Positions 10,401 to 21,439 of a stretch of DNA of 64,000 nt are shown here, one piece after another. The number at the start of each line of letters is the position of its first letter. The first letter of the stretch is position 1. Source of the stretch: Lichenostomus cassidix. Lineage: Eukaryota > Chordata > Aves > Passeriformes > Meliphagidae. Where the stretch lies: NCBI GenBank assembly GCA_008360975.2, contig CM039210.1, forward strand, positions 11,348,293-11,412,292, given 5' to 3'. The notes beneath the pieces are model-generated. The model was not told the origin of the DNA, searched no databases, and saw only the letters and a program-made list of their open reading frames with translations. A program made the translations under genes and the position numbers.

Positions 10401-12828
10401 CTACAAGGGGTCTCTGTTGAACTTCTTTACTTGGCTGGCGTGAGTCCAACCCTTTTCGGTGGTCCGGACTGCGGATTCTGTGGTAAGTAACACAACACAG
10501 GGACCTTCCCATTGAGGGGTTAAAGATGTCTCTTTCCAGGATTTTATTAAAACTTCATCTCTAGGCTAAATATGCATGTATCGGCATCTAGAGAGGTGGT
10601 CTTTGGGCAGCTAACCCCTTTTGTCTCAGCTTGTCCTATCTCCCCGCCAGGTGTGTAATGTAAGTTTGTAAGTGAGTGTCTGATACAGCGGGATGATCTC
10701 TAGGAATTTTTAAATCAAAGGGCATTTCATATAACATTTCACAGGGAGAAAGTCTTATATTTGTACGGGGTTGTGTCCTAATATTTAATAGAGCTAACGG
10801 TAAACATTTAACCCAACTCATTTTTGTTTCAAGCTTTAATTTAGTCAATTGTTTCTTAATTTCCCCATTCATACGTTCTACTTTTCTCGAACTTTGTGGA
10901 TGCCAAGGGGTGTGATATTCCCAATTGATACCTAGAGTGTCTGCCACAGCTTTTGCTACTTTGGACACGAAATGGGGTCCTTGGTCTGAGTCCATAGTTT
11001 CAATGAGACCGTATCGTGGAATAATTTGTTCTAACAATACCTTGGCAACTGTTTGTGCAGTAGCTCGTGTTGTTTAAACGGCTTCTACAAAATGGGTTAA
11101 GTGGTCTACCATTACTAGTAGATATTTGTGTCTTCCTACTGCAGGTAATTCTGTGAAGTCTATTTGAACATGTGACAACGGTCTATGTGCTAATTCCTAT
11201 CTCTCAGGCAATCGTTTTCTTAGTTGCTGTTTATTTACTTTCTGGCAGGTTACATATCCCATGGTTATTTGTTTGGCCAGATTATATATCTTTATGCACA
11301 TATATTTATTAGCAAAGTGATCTACTAAGGCTTGTATTCCCCAATGAGTCTTTTCATGTAATCTCCGCAAAACTCGCAGAGCCATAGCTTTTGGTAGTAC
11401 TTCCCTCCCATCTGCAAGGACCCACTTCTTTTCTGAATTCTGTGTCACCCCTGTTTGTCTAAGCTTTTGCTCCTCTAGCGTAGAAAAGCATAACAACTGA
11501 GGTCTCTGGGTTTGACCCTCTTTTTCATGTACATAACACCATTCCTTATGGGGATTATCGCATGTGCAAACCAGACCATCGCACCCAAAATCTTTCCAGC
11601 AAGCAAAGCAGGGGAATTTCTCTAAATTATCTTTACATGTTGCACAAAGCTCGCGTGGGTGTTTCTCGTGGAGAGAAAGCAAAGCAGCTCGTTTTGCTTC
11701 CTCATCTGCTAGGTTATTGCTTCTTGTAGTTAAACTTAACCCTTTTTGGTGCCCTTTAACATGTACTACAGCTAATTTAGTTGGTTGTCAGAGTGCCTTT
11801 AAGATTTCTTTAATGAGCCTCTCATGCACTAGTCCCTTACCCTGGGAGGTTATTAGGACCCTTTCTTTCCAAATTTTTCCAAATGTATGTACCACTCCAA
11901 ATGCATATTTGGAGTCAGTGTAGATGGTCCTTATGTCTTTTCTAATTATTTGTAAGGCTCGTAATATAGCATAAAGTTCACATGCCTGAGCTGACCAACT
12001 TGGGTTTAAGGGACCTGATTGGAGTACTTCTATGGTTTGTCCATCAATGATGGCATAGCTGGACTTACGTTTACCCTCTACTACCCGTGAGGACCCGTCC
12101 ACAAATAATTTAATGCCGTCTTCTAATTCTTCATCTTCCAGGTCAGGCCTAATCTTTGTTTGTTCTTTTATGGTTTGGAGGCAATCATGTAATAGCACAT
12201 TGCCGTCGGGTACCTCATACAAAAATTGGGCCGGATTTTGTACTGAGGTGGTTTCTAAAGTTAATTTCGGAGACGCAACTAGAATTCCTTCGTATTTAAG
12301 CAATCTGGTGTCTGTGATCCATTTTTCTGCCTTTTGGGATAAAATACTCCAGATATCACGAGGGGAGACAACTCGCAGTTCTCCTCCAAAGGTTATTTTG
12401 AGGGCTTCCTCTACCATTAATGATGCTGCAGCTACTACTTGGAGACAAGTAGGCCATCCCTTACTAATGGGAGTCTAACAATTTAGATAAATAGGCCACA
12501 GGCTTTTTACTACTGGCTCAGTCCTGAGCTAAAATACCAAATGCAGTCCCCTCTTCGGTATTCACAAATAAATGGGACGGCTTGTGGATATCAGGCAAGC
12601 TTAATACGGGTGCATTGACCAATTCTTTTTTTTTTAGAGCTTGAAATCTTTCCTCATCTGCTGGAGACCATTTAAGGAGTCCATCATGGGCCAATTTTTC
12701 ATATAGGAATTTGACTTTTTGGCTGTAATTCTCAATCTATTGTCTACAATAGCCAAATAATTCCAGTAATTGTTGAATTTGTCATTTTGTTTTGCTGTTC
12801 ATTAAAGGCCTTAGTCATATTTTGTCCC
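10401..12828 (-). pseudogene. pol: pol of ERV-B: RT remnant, RNase H, Cys-rich linker, integrase
   Basis: Coding order from 12828: a degenerate RT thumb (12480-12828), RT connection and RNase H (11788-12417; FVDGSS, ACELYAI, YTDSKYAF), a TGA at 11785-11787, RNase H end (HVKGHQKG, NNLADEEAKRAAL), then an unusual cysteine-rich linker, the integrase zinc domain (HEKTHWG, CQK), VQIDFTELP (about 11150), DSDQGPHF and KVERMNG (10636-11037), and a C-terminal SH3-like domain (WKETSLTPQWEGPCVVLLTT) ending at TAG 10401. Further stops at 11194-11196 and near 11078. Fingers and palm of RT, including YVDD, are gone. The linker encodes CATC-x8-CFAC then CTC and CYVH, where ERV-D has an ordinary proline-rich linker. 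Confidence 0.87.
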
Positions 12829-13802
12829 CTAGGGACTGATTTTTTTAATGCCTTGGACTATGATCGTCCGCAAGTCCTGCATGTGTGCCTGATCATTTGG
12901 GTCTTGATTATTCCAACTGGGCCGCTGTAATGGCCACTTCACATCTCCAGTCGGGCCCTGAGGATGGTTATTTTCCCAAATTTTCATACCGGCTGTTCTA
13001 ATCATCCTTCTTTCTTCTGCCGTAAAGAGAATCCCCAAAATAGACTGGAGTTCATCCCAGGTATAAATGTTAGGACCTAGGAATTGATCTACTCTCTCAG
13101 CAACTCCCAATGGATCTTCTAGAAGGTGACCCATTTCCTTTTTAAATTCTCTTACGTCCCCTGAATTTAAGGGAACTGCTATGTGCCCTATACCAGGTGC
13201 CTGACCTCCCCCTGGTGGGTTTACCATCTCTATGCCAACCTCTCTGAGTGGATATAGACCATTACGCGCTCTGCTGCGTGTGATGCATCTACTAGGCTGA
13301 GCAGGCTCTTCATCCTCAGACGACTGATTAGTGTCATCTTGAGGTAATAACGGGGCTGTTGGTGCATTCAGAGGTGGCGCCGGAGTTGGTGCTGGAGGTA
13401 CATATAGAGGGGGCATTTCCTCTGAATTCCTTTTCTTAGGATCTTTTGTTTTAACACAAAAAGTCCTGCCCCTCATATCGGGGTAATCTAAAGGGCAGCA
13501 TAATCACTTTATTCCTGATTAAAAGGTTGTTTGGAATTTACATACGAATTTAAAGCTTGACACATAAAATTCTCAAACGGCCCAAATACTGGTCAGTACA
13601 AAGGATCAGTCCGTATCTGTTTTCCTCCCCAAACTACTATGCAATAATTTATCATTTTACTTTTACTCTTACCCCTTGTACGGGGGTCATCCGCCCAATA
13701 TTTAATCAAAACCCCTAAGGGACTATCAGGCGGGATATCCGGGAGTTTTGTCTGGGGCTCCCCCCCCATGGATTCAGAGGGCTTGCTTTTCCTCTGACCC
13801 AT
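12829..13802 (-). pseudogene. gag: gag of ERV-B, truncated by deletion
   Basis: Starts at ATG 13802 with MGQRKSKPS, a myristoylation-type start, and PPDSPLGVLIKYW, the matrix signature seen also in ERV-A (PQDSPLGLILKNW). A stop at 13593 ends this piece. The second piece (12829-13476) holds a proline-rich linker and the capsid N-terminal domain (GIGHIAVPLNSGDVREFKK, WDELQSILGILFTAEERR). After 12829 the sequence jumps to RT thumb, so the capsid C-terminal domain with the major homology region, nucleocapsid, protease and RT fingers and palm are deleted. Confidence 0.83.
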
Positions 13803-14186
13803 CTTCCAGAGTGTCTTCAGTCACACACACACTCGCGTCCTCCCGGTCGTGGCCCAGTCCCTCGCGGGATGTGGGAACCGCACTACAAGGGAGTCTACAT
13901 TCACTTCGCCAAGCCTTTGGCGTCTCACACACCACACTCTGGGATAACCACCCCAACTGAACGGATACCCTGTGTTCTCTTAATCTGAACACATACTCAC
14001 GCGTCCTGCGTCTTCGTCCGGAGCTTCGTGCACAAAGATTATGGGGTTTTCCTTTGACCAGTATCCGAATTTAGGTTCGTCGGTTAGGGTGTCGGAGAAG
14101 TACCCCCACAGGGCCGTTGAAACAACGGGGCGCCTCCCAGTGAGGGGTCTCCAGCGAGGGACCCTATCTGAGTCACAGCACCATGT
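13803..14186 (-). other. ERV-B leader and primer binding site
   Basis: Noncoding leader. The primer site is at 14166-14183: minus strand TGGTGCTGTGACTCAGAT differs at two places from the 18-nt complement of the 3' end of tRNA-His. It lies three bases inside the LTR end, the normal spacing. Confidence 0.78.
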
Positions 14187-14622
14187 TGTTATAAATTGGG
14201 TCTCAATAAGTCAATCAGAGACAATTCCAATTCAGTAATTTGTAATTTATACAAGCAAGCGGATACCGGTCAAAGCAGCGCTGGGCGGGCTAGGCATGCT
14301 CCTTCGCTCTGCCTAAGACACACCGCGCAGAGGTTTGTGTGTGCCGAGGTTTTATGCAGTCCCTTTTTCCGGGTTACGTGTCATTTGCTGGAGATAAAGC
14401 TGTGTCTGCGTAGTCTGTTGCTGTTGCTAGAGGGTCTGCCGCTGCCTTCCGAAAGGTCGTAGTCACGTTCGCAGCTTGCCTTTCTTCCTAAACCTTGCAA
14501 GTTTTGTATAAGCCTTGTGTAAACAGGATGCTTAAGTTCTGCTTATGCCAGCAGGAGGTCTTTGGCCCGTGGGGGCCCTGTTTTCCTGTTGCGATTTAGA
14601 GAATCAATCCTTATCTATCGCA
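14187..14622 (-). repeat. ERV-B 5' LTR
   Basis: 436 bp, about ten substitutions from 8291-8726. Inner end next to the primer site, outer end GATTTAGAGAATCAATCC...TATCGCA. Confidence 0.92.
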
Positions 14623-14909
14623 CCTCCACCCTGCGGGAGCAGAGTAGGTTGTAAAAAACCCCTCCTTTATGGCCCCCCTGGCCACACTCCCACCCTTGGA
14701 GATTTTCCCCATATGCTAGCTAGCAATAAAACTGTAAAACCCTTCTCCCTTGATCTCACCTCTCCTGCTGTGTTTCTGTGGTAGGTTTTTTGGAAACTCC
14801 CTGGTTTTCACAATTCCGGACCTCCGCTTGTGGGAGGTGCAACGGGATGTTTCTCGATCCAGAATTGGAACTTGGGGCTCCCCTTTCCTCCTGGCTGGCT
14901 CGCCACAAC
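14623..14909 (-). other. ERV-A1 leader, 5' part, with tRNA-Arg primer site
   Basis: Rest of the ERV-A1 leader after the ERV-B insertion; aligns with 52470-52757 of ERV-A2. The primer site at 14888-14905 (minus strand TGGCGAGCCAGCCAGGAG) is an exact 18-base complement of the 3' end of tRNA-Arg(ACG). It is four bases from the LTR end. Confidence 0.82.
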
Positions 14910-15411
14910 TGATGCCTTAAAAGCTGGTAAAAATAAGACACAGACACTGCAGTATAGGGAAAAAGGGTATTACCTTGGTTTTAATAGGATCCCAGGTGCC
15001 CCTTCGTCAAAGGTGAAACCACGCCGACGAAGCATCCCGTGTACAACGCGTATACAATTTTATGGACCTCACAAATTAGCATATCTAGCCAAAATCCTCC
15101 AATAAGAAACTTAACAAATGAAGTAATTGTCCCCCTATTCTAATTACCCCCCTCCAAATGAGGCTACAATCTAGTTTACAAAAACATGTTCCAGAGAGGA
15201 GGCTCCATCCAAGGTTGGAGCCTCTAGTTCTGAGACAGTAGTCTCTTCCCCAGAGAACCCCAAACTAGGCTAAATATCAGAGTACAAGGGTTATAAACAT
15301 GTAGGGCTAAGGTACAGGGAATGAAAGGTACAAGGAATGGGAAAGGGTATAAAATATATAAAAAGGGTATAAAAAGTATAAAGAGAAAGGACGAAAACCC
15401 CTCAGGCATCA
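14910..15411 (-). repeat. ERV-A1 5' LTR
   Basis: 502 bp, TGATGCCTTAAAAGC to CTCAGGCATCA. Same family as 33620-34125 and 56762-57265 (solo) and the ERV-A2 LTRs. Confidence 0.92.
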
Positions 15412-15485
15412 ACTGATTCCACAAGCACAAATACAAGCAGTTCATGTGCACTGATTTATAAAACACATTCTTTATTTCCAATTCT

Positions 15486-15691
15486 TGACTATGAGGGTGG
15501 TGAAACACTGGAACAGGTTGCTCAGAGAAGCTGTGGGTGCCCCATTCCTAGAAGTGTTCAAGGCCAGTTTGAATAGGGCTTTGAGCAAGCTGGTCTTGTG
15601 AAAGGTGTCCCTGCCCATAGCAGGGGGATTGGAACTAGATGATCTTGAAAGCCCCTTCCAACCCAAACCATTCTGTGATTCTATTATTCAA
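15486..15691 (+). repeat. CR1 LINE 3' end
   Basis: Typical avian CR1 3' region: a text close to GTGGTGAAACACTGGAACAG, the AACTAGATGATCTTGAAAG box, CCTTCCAACCCAAACC, and the terminal ATTCTGTGATTCTATTATTC. 5'-truncated fragment, no ORF. Confidence 0.88.
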
Positions 15692-15839
15692 TTTCTAAAG
15701 GTAAATGGCAGTGTACTAGAAAGCAAAAAGCAAAGGCAGAGTGTCACAGCAAATACAGCAGTAACATTTTTCTGAGTAGCTCTAATGGAGTCTCAGGCAG
15801 GACAACCAACATGTCTGGGCTCAGTCCAACCAACAGCAT

Positions 15840-16743
15840 GGAGGCGGGGAGGGGCGGGTAAGGGGGTTTTTCTCTGGTCAGTCCATCAGGGAGAGGAGTC
15901 CTCTACTTAGCCATGGGGTCCCTCCCACGGGAGACAGTCCTCTGTGAACTTCTTTGTCATGGGTCCAATCTCATGAGCAGCAGCCGCCCGAATCTGCCGC
16001 ACACGAGTTATTGTCCACAGTGTGCAGACTTCCAAGCCGAGGCCAGGCTGCTTCCATCATGGGAGCAAGACAAGGCCTTTTTTCTCTACTGGGACTCCCA
16101 TTGGATCACAGCTTCCTCCAGGCGTCTACCCGCTCCTCTGGCGTGGGCACCTCCCCACGGGCTGTGGGTGGATCTCTGCACCCCCTGTGGACCTCATGGG
16201 CTGCAGGGTGACCACCTGCTCCCCCCATCGTCTTTGTCATGGCCGGCAGAGGGTTTTCAGCTCTGGTGCCTGGAGCACCTCCTCCCCCACCTTCTCCACT
16301 GACCTTGGTGTCTCCATGTTGTTTTCCCTTCACATATTCTCACCTCCTCCTCCTCCTCTAATTAAAAAGAAGTGTGTGCTCACATTGTTTTGATTTCCTC
16401 TTAAATATGTTTTCACAGCAGTGTAACTAATATCTCTAATTGGCCCAGACTTGGCCAGCAGCATGTCCATCATATTCAGAGCCATCAGAGATTGGCTCCA
16501 CTGGACATGGTGAAAAACTTCCAGAACCTTTATACAGGACACACAGGAGGCATCTTTGTGCCACTCCCCACTCACTAGCAAAAGCTGGGCTAAGCAAAAG
16601 TAACTCATGAACACAGGGCTACGCCCTCTTCCAACCCTTCAACCACTTCCTCGGGCCCACCACAACAGCCCTTGAAGGGTCCAAATTTCTCCTAGATGCC
16701 AAGGATACCTTGCTGATGTTCTGGGGCAAGCAAAACCAACACA
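15840..16743 (-). repeat. Family Q LTR, truncated
   Basis: Reverse copy of the 1.3 kb family Q LTR (see 36809-38116). The right end CAAAACCAACACA matches the reversed TGTGTTGGTTTTG start. The left end is missing or diverged around 15840. Open frames in it (for example 15913-16302) are chance frames in GC-rich LTR sequence. Confidence 0.75.
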
Positions 16744-18282
16744 CCCCCAAACACATTGGAGTTTGTTAAAAATAGTCCAACATATTTTGAGCAAATCTTG
16801 ACAATATTTACTGCAAATTCAAAAGGAAAGATCCATAATGCTGTTTGGATAAAGTCCTGATAGAACAGCAAATCAGGTCCACTAGCCATTGGAAATATAC
16901 GAATGCTTGCAGAAAAATGGAATATCTTGGGAACAGAAAAACTGCTATGCTGAATGTAACCCCTCTTTAGAAGACCTCATTTTAATATTAGCAGAGCAGG
17001 CCAAGGAATGAACAAGAGTTAATTCTTCCTTCCTACAAATTAAATCTTAAGAGCTGTCATTTTTATCCAGCTGCAGAGAATCAACATCATCGCACAGACA
17101 AATTCTGGTCCTTCAACTTCTGCAAGAGCTGATTATCGAAAAACCCCAACAGATATTGACCCCAGAACATCTCAGTCAACAGGAGTCTTTCCAGTGGGCT
17201 CACAGGGATTGAGCAAGGATATATAATTACAACCCCAACCCAGCTCCCACTGAAAACTATGGGAAAACATTCCAAGTGGGCTTCCTTTCTCCTCCATAAA
17301 GTCTTTCACGAAATTCCAATGGTAACCAACACTGTTTCCCTCTGCTATAGCACCTTTAGAGAGTGGCCTGTAATTCATGATGAAAAACAATAATATTGCT
17401 TGACATAGAAAGATATAAACCTTCTTTTGCAGCAATGAAACTCAGATGTCTTGAGCCATGTGTATAGCTTACGGTTTATTTTTTTTTTTGACAGTGCAAT
17501 ATTGTATATAATCACAAATACCAACGACCTCTACTAAGTTGTCCAGTCTCATTAAGGCCAATGCATCTGGTATTTGACACTGCCAATTTGCCTCAACAGA
17601 GGTTTTATTCAGTGGATATGATAGAGCTGTAAAGCAATATTTTTTCATTTACATAGTTTAATTGAGGAATGCTATCAGATGTTTCCAAATTTAATGCATA
17701 CAACAATTTGCTTCCCCGATTTCTTTTCAGAGTTTAGTTTGGAAAAAATGACATCTGATTCTAGTAGAAAGAAGGCAATTACATTTTGGAGCCTGCCTGC
17801 CTGTATTGCATGTTTTTAAACATAAAAAGAAGTTCTTAATATGCAATTGTCAGGTAATACAAAGGAAAATATTTTACTTTGCATTTATGAAGTAATTTTT
17901 CAAAAGCATAAGGGAATTGTATGCTAATGTTTTTCATTTATTACCACACTCCTAATTCTGCACCGTTTCCACAAGTTTAGATTAAAACAAAAAGCATTTG
18001 ATGCTTATGTATTAGCATGGTAATACCCTATAAAGTAATTAGGACAGGGGAAAATGCAAAGGTTTTTCAGTTCTGATAAGCCTATGCCTGCTCTATGGCA
18101 TTGTCAGTAACCCACAAGTAGTTTCTCCACCAACTTCTATGGGCCCCAACTCTTAACTCAATCTTCTAAGAAACTTCAGTCCCATCTCATCTGTTTTCTC
18201 CACCTTTTCTCCTACTTCACCTTGAGTACAAGCTTTGTAGACCAATGCAATGCCTTGAAATTTTGCTCTTCTTTGAAGAAAG
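16744..18282. other. Unique AT-rich DNA, no gene seen
   Basis: No coding frame, repeat or LTR recognised. The part from about 17560 to 18060 is AT-rich, has few CpG, and includes TATGCTAATG, an octamer-like word; it has the look of ordinary or possibly conserved noncoding vertebrate DNA. Confidence 0.5.
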
Positions 18283-18600
18283 GATCACAGAATCATAGAA
18301 TGGTTTGGGTTGGAAGGGACCTTTAAATATCATCTAGTCCAAACCCCCTGCAGTGAGCAGGGGCATCTTCCACTAGATCAGGTTGCTCAAAGCTCCGTTC
18401 AACATGGCCTTGAATGTCACCAGGAATGGGGCATCCACCACCTCTCTCAGCAAAGTGTGCCAGTGCCTCACCATCCTCAATGTAAAAAACTTCTTTCTTA
18501 TATCTACTCTAAAACAACCCTCTTTTAGTTTAAAACAATTCCCCCTTGTCCTGTCACAACAGGATAGGGCAGCTCTGTGCCTGTGTTGCTACATGGAGGT
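18283..18600 (-). repeat. CR1 LINE 3' end, reverse
   Basis: Begins with the reversed CR1 terminus (ATCACAGAATCATAGAATGG), then GGGTTGGAAGGGACC, the ATCATCTAGTCC box and TTAAAACAATTCCCCCTTGTC. Truncated near 18600. Confidence 0.88.
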
Positions 18601-19208
18601 GAGGACTAGAGCAATATCGCAATGAGGTTCACGCTCTTCTGGCCATGGACCATTTCCACCTCTAACTTCAAATTGGACCATTTAGTCCAATATGCTACAC
18701 CAGATACTGTAGGCATAACCCAAGTAACTACTCAGTGAGAAAAGGCTTTCTTTTTTTCAGGAATTAACCTCATAGCTCCTACACCACAGCACTCAGAACT
18801 TTAGGATGTGAATGAGTTTGCTGTGCTTTCATTTTATAGAGCTGACCTTACTTCTTTGAAATGCACTTGTTCTCCACAGAGCCAGTAAATACCACACAGT
18901 TGTCTTAAAGTAAATCACATGTTTATGAAGGGCTGGATTGCAGTTTCATTAGTCACCTATATTTATTTTAAGTTATTCTTGCCTCATAAAAAGAAGTGCT
19001 TGAAGAAAATCCCAGTTAGTAAAAAAGCCCTGGACTTCAGGGAATGGTAAATACCCCTTTTCTTCCATGGCTTATTGGTTAGAACAAATCCATCTTTAAA
19101 TCTCTGTCAAATGCGGTGCATGATCTCAGTTACAAAAATACAAATCCAAGTATTAAAAATACCAAAATACTAATATTTAGATTTGGCTGTTTGTAGTGTT
19201 TCCAGTTG
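18601..19208. other. Unique DNA, nothing recognised
   Basis: No coding frame or repeat that I can support. Confidence 0.4.
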
Positions 19209-19318
19209 AGGGAAGGGAAGGGGAGGGAAGGGAGAAAGGGGAAGGGGAAGGGGAAGGGGAAGGGGAAGGGGAAGGGGAAGGGGAAGGGGAAGGGGAAGGG
19301 GAAGGGAGGGAAGGGAAG
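19209..19318 (+). repeat. (GGGGAA)n microsatellite
   Basis: GGGAAGG variants followed by about a dozen perfect GGGGAA units. Every unit supplies a run of four G on the plus strand, so the array can in principle form G-quadruplexes. Confidence 0.95.
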
Positions 19319-19320
19319 GT

Positions 19321-20160
19321 GCTATGATCCAATTATTAAGGTTCTTTAGAAATACCTCTGCCCAAATTAAGGTGCAAACGAGACCATATGCCAGTCAATA
19401 GTATGGGTTTTATTTGATAGTAAATATGAGAGAGAGAGAGAGAGAGAGGGAGGAAAAGAGAGGAAAAGAGAGAAAAAGAGAAGTAGGAAAAGAGGTGGGG
19501 GGGGGACAGAAAGAGGGAGAAAGAAAATATCACCATCCATGGATCCTAACGATGTTGTGTTGATCCTCTCCAGCTGGTCTTCTTGGTGGTGATGGTCCCC
19601 CCGAAAAGCACAGAATCCCGTGGGTTAATATACACTCAGGCCAGGTGGCAATGTCCAGGCATGTCCCCCCGGGGGAGGGGGCAGCCTCTAGCAGCAGACT
19701 CTGCTTGCATCACCTGCAGTTCTGTGGTGCAAGGCCTAGCACTTCAGAGAGTCTTTGATGGATTATGACTCCCCCTCAGCTGCCTCTCACATGAAAGTCC
19801 CATGGATGTGGCCTGTGGGGTTGGGGGTTCCACAGCTGGGCCAGTTTGTGTAATGGAGGATGGGTGTTCATTGCCTCTGACCAGAGGTTACACCACACAC
19901 CCCAAACTTCCTCCTCCCAACCTCAGCTGGGGAGAAGTTTGTGCACACTTGGCTTCTGTGAGCTGTGCTCTCCCCCACCCCAATACTCAGCCAGGGATGA
20001 TTCTCAGTGCAGCTGAGGTTTGGCCTTTGTGTATGCATTCCTTTCCCTCAGCCTGAGATGACTGAACAATAGGTTCCCCTTTATCTAATCTCAGCAGTTT
20101 GAGTTTCTGTCCAAAGTCCTAGTCAGGTATCTTCAGGGAGGCTTCTTTGATTGTAGCTTC
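19321..20160 (-). repeat. Family X LTR-like copy 1 with embedded (GA)n
   Basis: Shares order and words with 32379-32830: a CCTCTGCCCAAATTAAGG block, GTTTTATTTGATA (reverse AATAAA), GATATCACC-like text followed by GGATCC, and GGGTTAATATACACTCAG. A GA-rich stretch lies at 19427-19530. Ends are not defined and no target duplication was found, so the limits are approximate. Confidence 0.4.
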
Positions 20161-20235
20161 TTTATGTACTTTTTTGTTATAATGAGCAAAACTTTATATC
20201 AATGTTTGAGGCATGAACTATTTCAGTCTCTGACA

Positions 20236-20482
20236 GAAGGGAAGGGAAGGGAAGGGAAGGGAAGGGAAGGGAAGGGAAGGGAAGGGAAGGGAAGGGAAGG
20301 GAAGGGAAGGGAAGGGAAGGGAAGGAAGGAAGGAAAGGGAAGGAAAGGGAAGGAAAGGAAAGGAAAGGAAAGGAAAGGAAAGGAAAGGAAAGGAAAGGAA
20401 AGGAAAGGAAAGGAAAGGAAAGGAAAGGAAAGGAAAGGAAAGGAAAGGAAAGGAAAGGAAAGGAAAGGAAAGGAAAGGAAAG
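20236..20482 (+). repeat. (GGGAA)n / (GGAAA)n microsatellite
   Basis: About 20 units of GGGAA pass through a short mixed zone into about 30 units of AGGAA/AAGG. The 124-residue plus frame (20164-20538) and the reverse SFPFL frames are translation of this repeat only. Confidence 0.96.
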
Positions 20483-21370
20483 GGACCCCCTCGAGTATGG
20501 GGCATCTCTGCTCTCAGCTCTTGTCCCATGCAGGGTAGTGACAGCTGTGCCAGGAGCTCTCATGTGCTACTGTACTCAAAGACTCAACAAGGGGGGACCC
20601 AAGCCCTTTTTTCAGAGTGCCTTTGGAAAGAGAACACTACATGCTCAGAGAAGAGACCTGAGCTGGCACTGCTAAAAATAAAATAACCTGTTTTCCACAG
20701 AGATGGTGAAATATGGGCAGGAACTGCTAAGATAACCTACTCCTAGTAGGTCACAAGGCCTCAGAAAACCTTGTGAGCTCCAGACCACTCTGCTCCACTG
20801 CTCTGGTTTGATTCCGATCGGTGCTGCTGATTCAGACTACTCTGCTTGGCTCTGCTGGACTCATCTGAGGCTTAGCTCAGGCTTGGCTTGCTGCCACTTC
20901 AGAGCCGCGTCTTGGCCGCTTTCACGGCTTTTTAGAGCCATGCCACAGCTTGGCTGTGTTTGCCACCCGGAGCTGTGTTCAAGGGACAGGAAGGGATGGT
21001 GTCACACCCTGGTCACTTAAAACCAGGGGTTAAACCTAGGTTCTTTTGCTCTGGTTAAACGCAAAGGAGAGAGATTCTCAAGAGGCAAAAATCACACAAA
21101 AGCTTACTGCCAAACTATGGAAAATCAAGGAACATTGGCAAATGATTTAGTACAACATAAAACACTAATCACACCACAGACTTAGCTCAATCATTGTGGA
21201 AACCTTTAAACCCATTTAATGTTACATTCTGTGAAAAGAGAGTTAGAAGAAGAAAGGGAGAGAAAGACAGGAAAGATATAGAAAAACAGACATATAGCTA
21301 CCAACTCCTGTGTTCCAGGAATGTAATAGATAAAAAACTCTAAGATGAAGGTAGGGTTAAAGAACAATGT
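20483..21370. other. Unassigned DNA, possibly LTR-derived
   Basis: GC-rich section 20780-21040 resembles LTR leader text (GGTTAAACCTAGG, GCTTTTTAGAGCC) but I could not match it to another copy in the window. No coding frame supported. Confidence 0.3.
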
Positions 21371-21439
21371 GCTTGTGTCATGGTTTGACACTGGCCAAAT
21401 GTTAGGCACCCACGACAACCGCTCACTCACCCTCCCCTG

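Larger units (their letters stand above)
8291..14622 (-). mobile_element. Provirus ERV-B, gammaretrovirus-like, with an extra ORF
   Basis: Complete minus-strand provirus inserted in the leader of ERV-A1. It has two 436 bp LTRs (about ten differences by eye), a tRNA-His-like primer site, gag, pol, an extra cysteine-rich ORF, env and a polypurine tract. Flanks are CCCCC before 8291 and CCTCC after 14622, a likely 5 bp duplication with one change; ERV-A2 shows the empty site near 52465. TM sequence ([12 protein letters not shown], then a membrane-anchor region with [15 protein letters not shown]) and integrase are gamma-type, closer to mammalian-type gammaretroviruses and REV than ERV-A is. A deletion removes the end of capsid, nucleocapsid, protease and most of RT. 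Confidence 0.92.
1..15411 (-). mobile_element. Provirus ERV-A1, gammaretrovirus-like, interrupted
   Basis: Full-length provirus on the minus strand, in the order 5' LTR (14910-15411), primer site, leader, gag, pro-pol, env, polypurine tract, 3' LTR (1-502). The window starts about 17 bases inside the 3' LTR, judged from the right-hand copy. LTRs end in TGATGCC/GGCATCA inverted repeats. Two later insertions split it: a family S solo LTR in env (1188-2056, duplication CATAT) and the complete provirus ERV-B in the leader (8291-14622). The Gag major homology region, pol order, CWIC in SU and CX6CC in TM place it with gamma-type retroviruses. The two LTRs differ at many sites, so it is older than its relative ERV-A2. 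All genes carry disabling changes. Confidence 0.93.

Noticed and set aside
20164..20563. 124-128 codon frames on both strands (poly-GKE and FPFLS)
   Set aside because: Pure translation of the GGGAA/GGAAA microsatellite.
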